From positions 1 to 33,362 of the forward strand of contig JAKVKZ010000037.1 of assembly GCA_022484565.1 (NCBI GenBank): 33,362 nucleotides of DNA, given 5' to 3'. Both the position numbers and the translations under genes were made by a program. Of the stretch, positions 32,171 to 33,362 are shown piece by piece. The stretch is from Muribaculaceae bacterium (GTDB lineage: Bacteria > Bacteroidota > Bacteroidia > Bacteroidales > Muribaculaceae). Numbering within the stretch: the first letter of the stretch is position 1; each line of letters begins with the position of its first letter. The notes under the pieces are model-generated. The model was not told the origin of the DNA and ran no database searches. It saw nothing but the letters and a program-made list of their open reading frames with translations.

Positions 32171-32202
32171 TTTGTTTTATAAAAAAATATTATTTATTTT
32201 TG
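32171..32202 (+). promoter_or_regulatory. Promoter of the truncated paralogue
   Basis: TTTG (32171-32174), a 20-nt spacer and TATTTTTG (32195-32202) match the promoter pattern. The ATG at 32270 is 67 nt downstream. Confidence 0.68.
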
Positions 32203-32269
32203 GCTCATTATTACGCAATTATCAAATACTGTTTAAATCTCAAATATTTTTAATCCAAATTTTTATTCA

Positions 32270-33362
32270 ATGAAAAAGTTATTACTTTTCGCGGCACTTG
32301 CTGTTGTCGCCGTTTGTGGTGGCTTCTCGGCTCAAGCACAGAATGCTTATGCCTATGGGCTGAAAGGGTCATTGGCTGCGGATTATGCTACCGACACTGT
32401 CACTTACTCTCTTAATGCTGCCGCCACAGCTGTCTCAATCGACATCTATAACGGCTCTACTCTTGTGAAATCTGTAGCTTCCGACGGTCTTACCGTTGGT
32501 GCTCACTCCGTTGTAGTTCCTACTTCCGACCTTGCAAAAGGGGCTACTTACACTTGGAAGGTAAAAGTTACTGGCGCTAAAGTTGCTTCTGGTACTTTTG
32601 TCAAGGCTTTGGGCAAATTCTATGCTCCTTATGGCGTTGTTGCCGATGCTAATCCAAATAGTAAGTATTTTGGTCGCATTTATGTGGCTGAATCAAAGTA
32701 TGGCTCAGCCGTAAAGTATCAATCCAGCAAACTGGCTAATGGCAATGGTACTGGATTGTATGTTTTTGATGCTACGGGTGATTCACTCATGGCTTCAAAT
32801 GGCAAGTATGGCTTTACTGGAGGTATGACAATTAATAATGGTAAGATCGGTGGATCAAATGTGGCAGCATTTGATCCTAAACGCTTGGCTATTAGTGCAG
32901 ATGGAAGACTTTTTATTTCGCGCCTTACAAATAATGTAAGCCCTGTTTATGAGGTCAATACTGACAACTTGAATGCTGATTTTACTCCAATTTTCTCTGG
33001 CGGGACGTATGTTCCAAAGAGCTTTAATATGGTTGATGCCGATGGTAATTTCATTGCAGGTCCTAATGTTGCCATGTCGGTTAAAGGCTCAGGAGCTAAT
33101 TTGAAGCTGGCTCTGATTTCTGCTGATAGTGTAGCTTTGCTTTATACACAGTCTGGATTCCGTGCCGCTGAATATGATCTTGGCACTGCTACTTCTTGGA
33201 CATCTGTTCCTTCTCGCTTTATAACAGGTCTTGATAAGAAATATTCTATTGCTTACGACAACACAAACATCCAGTATGATATTAATGGCGGAGTTTGGTT
33301 CTTTGCGGCTCGTTCGGCAGCTAGTGCTACACAACCTGATGTCGTACATGTTAAGTCTGATT
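32270..33362 (+). CDS. Paralogue of the large secreted protein (3' end beyond window)
   Basis: An ATG at 32270 opens a frame that stays open to the window end, giving about 364 residues with no stop. The product has a signal peptide (FAAALAVVAVCGGFSAQAQ-like, beginning MKKLLLF). It then follows the same order as the preceding protein: NAYAYGLKGSLAADYATDTV, YSLNAAATAVSIDIYN, KFYAPYGVVADANP, then LAISADGRLFISRL and SPVYEVNTDNLNADFTP. Several of these blocks are the same or nearly the same in the upstream gene, so this is a tandem duplicate. Whether it also has SusE/F-like and sorting domains cannot be seen. It probably has its own promoter and is also surface-directed. Confidence 0.85.
   Translation, partial: MKKLLLFAALAVVAVCGGFSAQAQNAYAYGLKGSLAADYATDTVTYSLNAAATAVSIDIYNGSTLVKSVASDGLTVGAHSVVVPTSDLAKGATYTWKVKVTGAKVASGTFVKALGKFYAPYGVVADANPNSKYFGRIYVAESKYGSAVKYQSSKLANGNGTGLYVFDATGDSLMASNGKYGFTGGMTINNGKIGGSNVAAFDPKRLAISADGRLFISRLTNNVSPVYEVNTDNLNADFTPIFSGGTYVPKSFNMVDADGNFIAGPNVAMSVKGSGANLKLALISADSVALLYTQSGFRAAEYDLGTATSWTSVPSRFITGLDKKYSIAYDNTNIQYDINGGVWFFAARSAASATQPDVVHVKSD

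Overview
The window looks like a chromosomal segment from a gut-type Bacteroidales bacterium, plausibly near Muribaculaceae or Bacteroidaceae. The evidence is family content: TamL, DUF4492 next to cydAB, DUF4494, a 29-residue COX24/mS38-like protein, a Bacteroidetes-type RNase G, FHS sugar transporters, tandem OmpA proteins and secreted proteins with a C-terminal sorting-like domain. The promoters agree, with a recurrent TTG/TTTG-N19-20-TAnnTTTG pattern, and start codons follow A/T-rich sequence without Shine-Dalgarno motifs. I see no tRNA, rRNA, insertion sequence, integrase or CRISPR array.

Region 1 (1-10.9 kb) is all on the minus strand. Read in the direction of transcription it holds: HU DNA-binding protein and the 29-residue ribosome-associated protein; RNase G; a DJ-1/PfpI protein; a gene-free stretch of about 0.6 kb with 13 copies of TGGGACAA; a Fur-family regulator with a 9-5-9 palindrome at its promoter; TamL and a HAD phosphatase; an AspT/YidE-type transporter and a secreted cysteine-peptidase-like protein; and the 5' end of ilvD. 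The ilvD leader encodes a 34-residue peptide with 15 Ile/Leu/Val codons, followed by a terminator and competing pairings. This is the layout of a ribosome-mediated attenuator.

Region 2 (11.3-17.2 kb) has a plus-strand archaemetzincin-like lipoprotein, then a two-gene unit (queuosine-precursor transporter and YjjG nucleotidase). Convergent to it are a YigZ-family protein and the cytochrome bd oxidase operon DUF4492-cydA-cydB, which has a clear promoter.

Region 3 (17.4-33.4 kb) is all on the plus strand. It holds an AT-rich WG-repeat protein, DUF4494 plus the PLP-binding YggS, two tandem FHS-type sugar transporters, transketolase, two tandem OmpA-family proteins whose 3' halves are nearly identical, and two tandem large secreted proteins, the second cut by the window end. 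Strong intrinsic terminators separate most units.

The observations most worth following are the branched-chain amino acid attenuator (343-535) and the TGGGACAA array (7228-7707), which I cannot match to any known element. All functional calls rest on motif recognition by eye; no database search was run.
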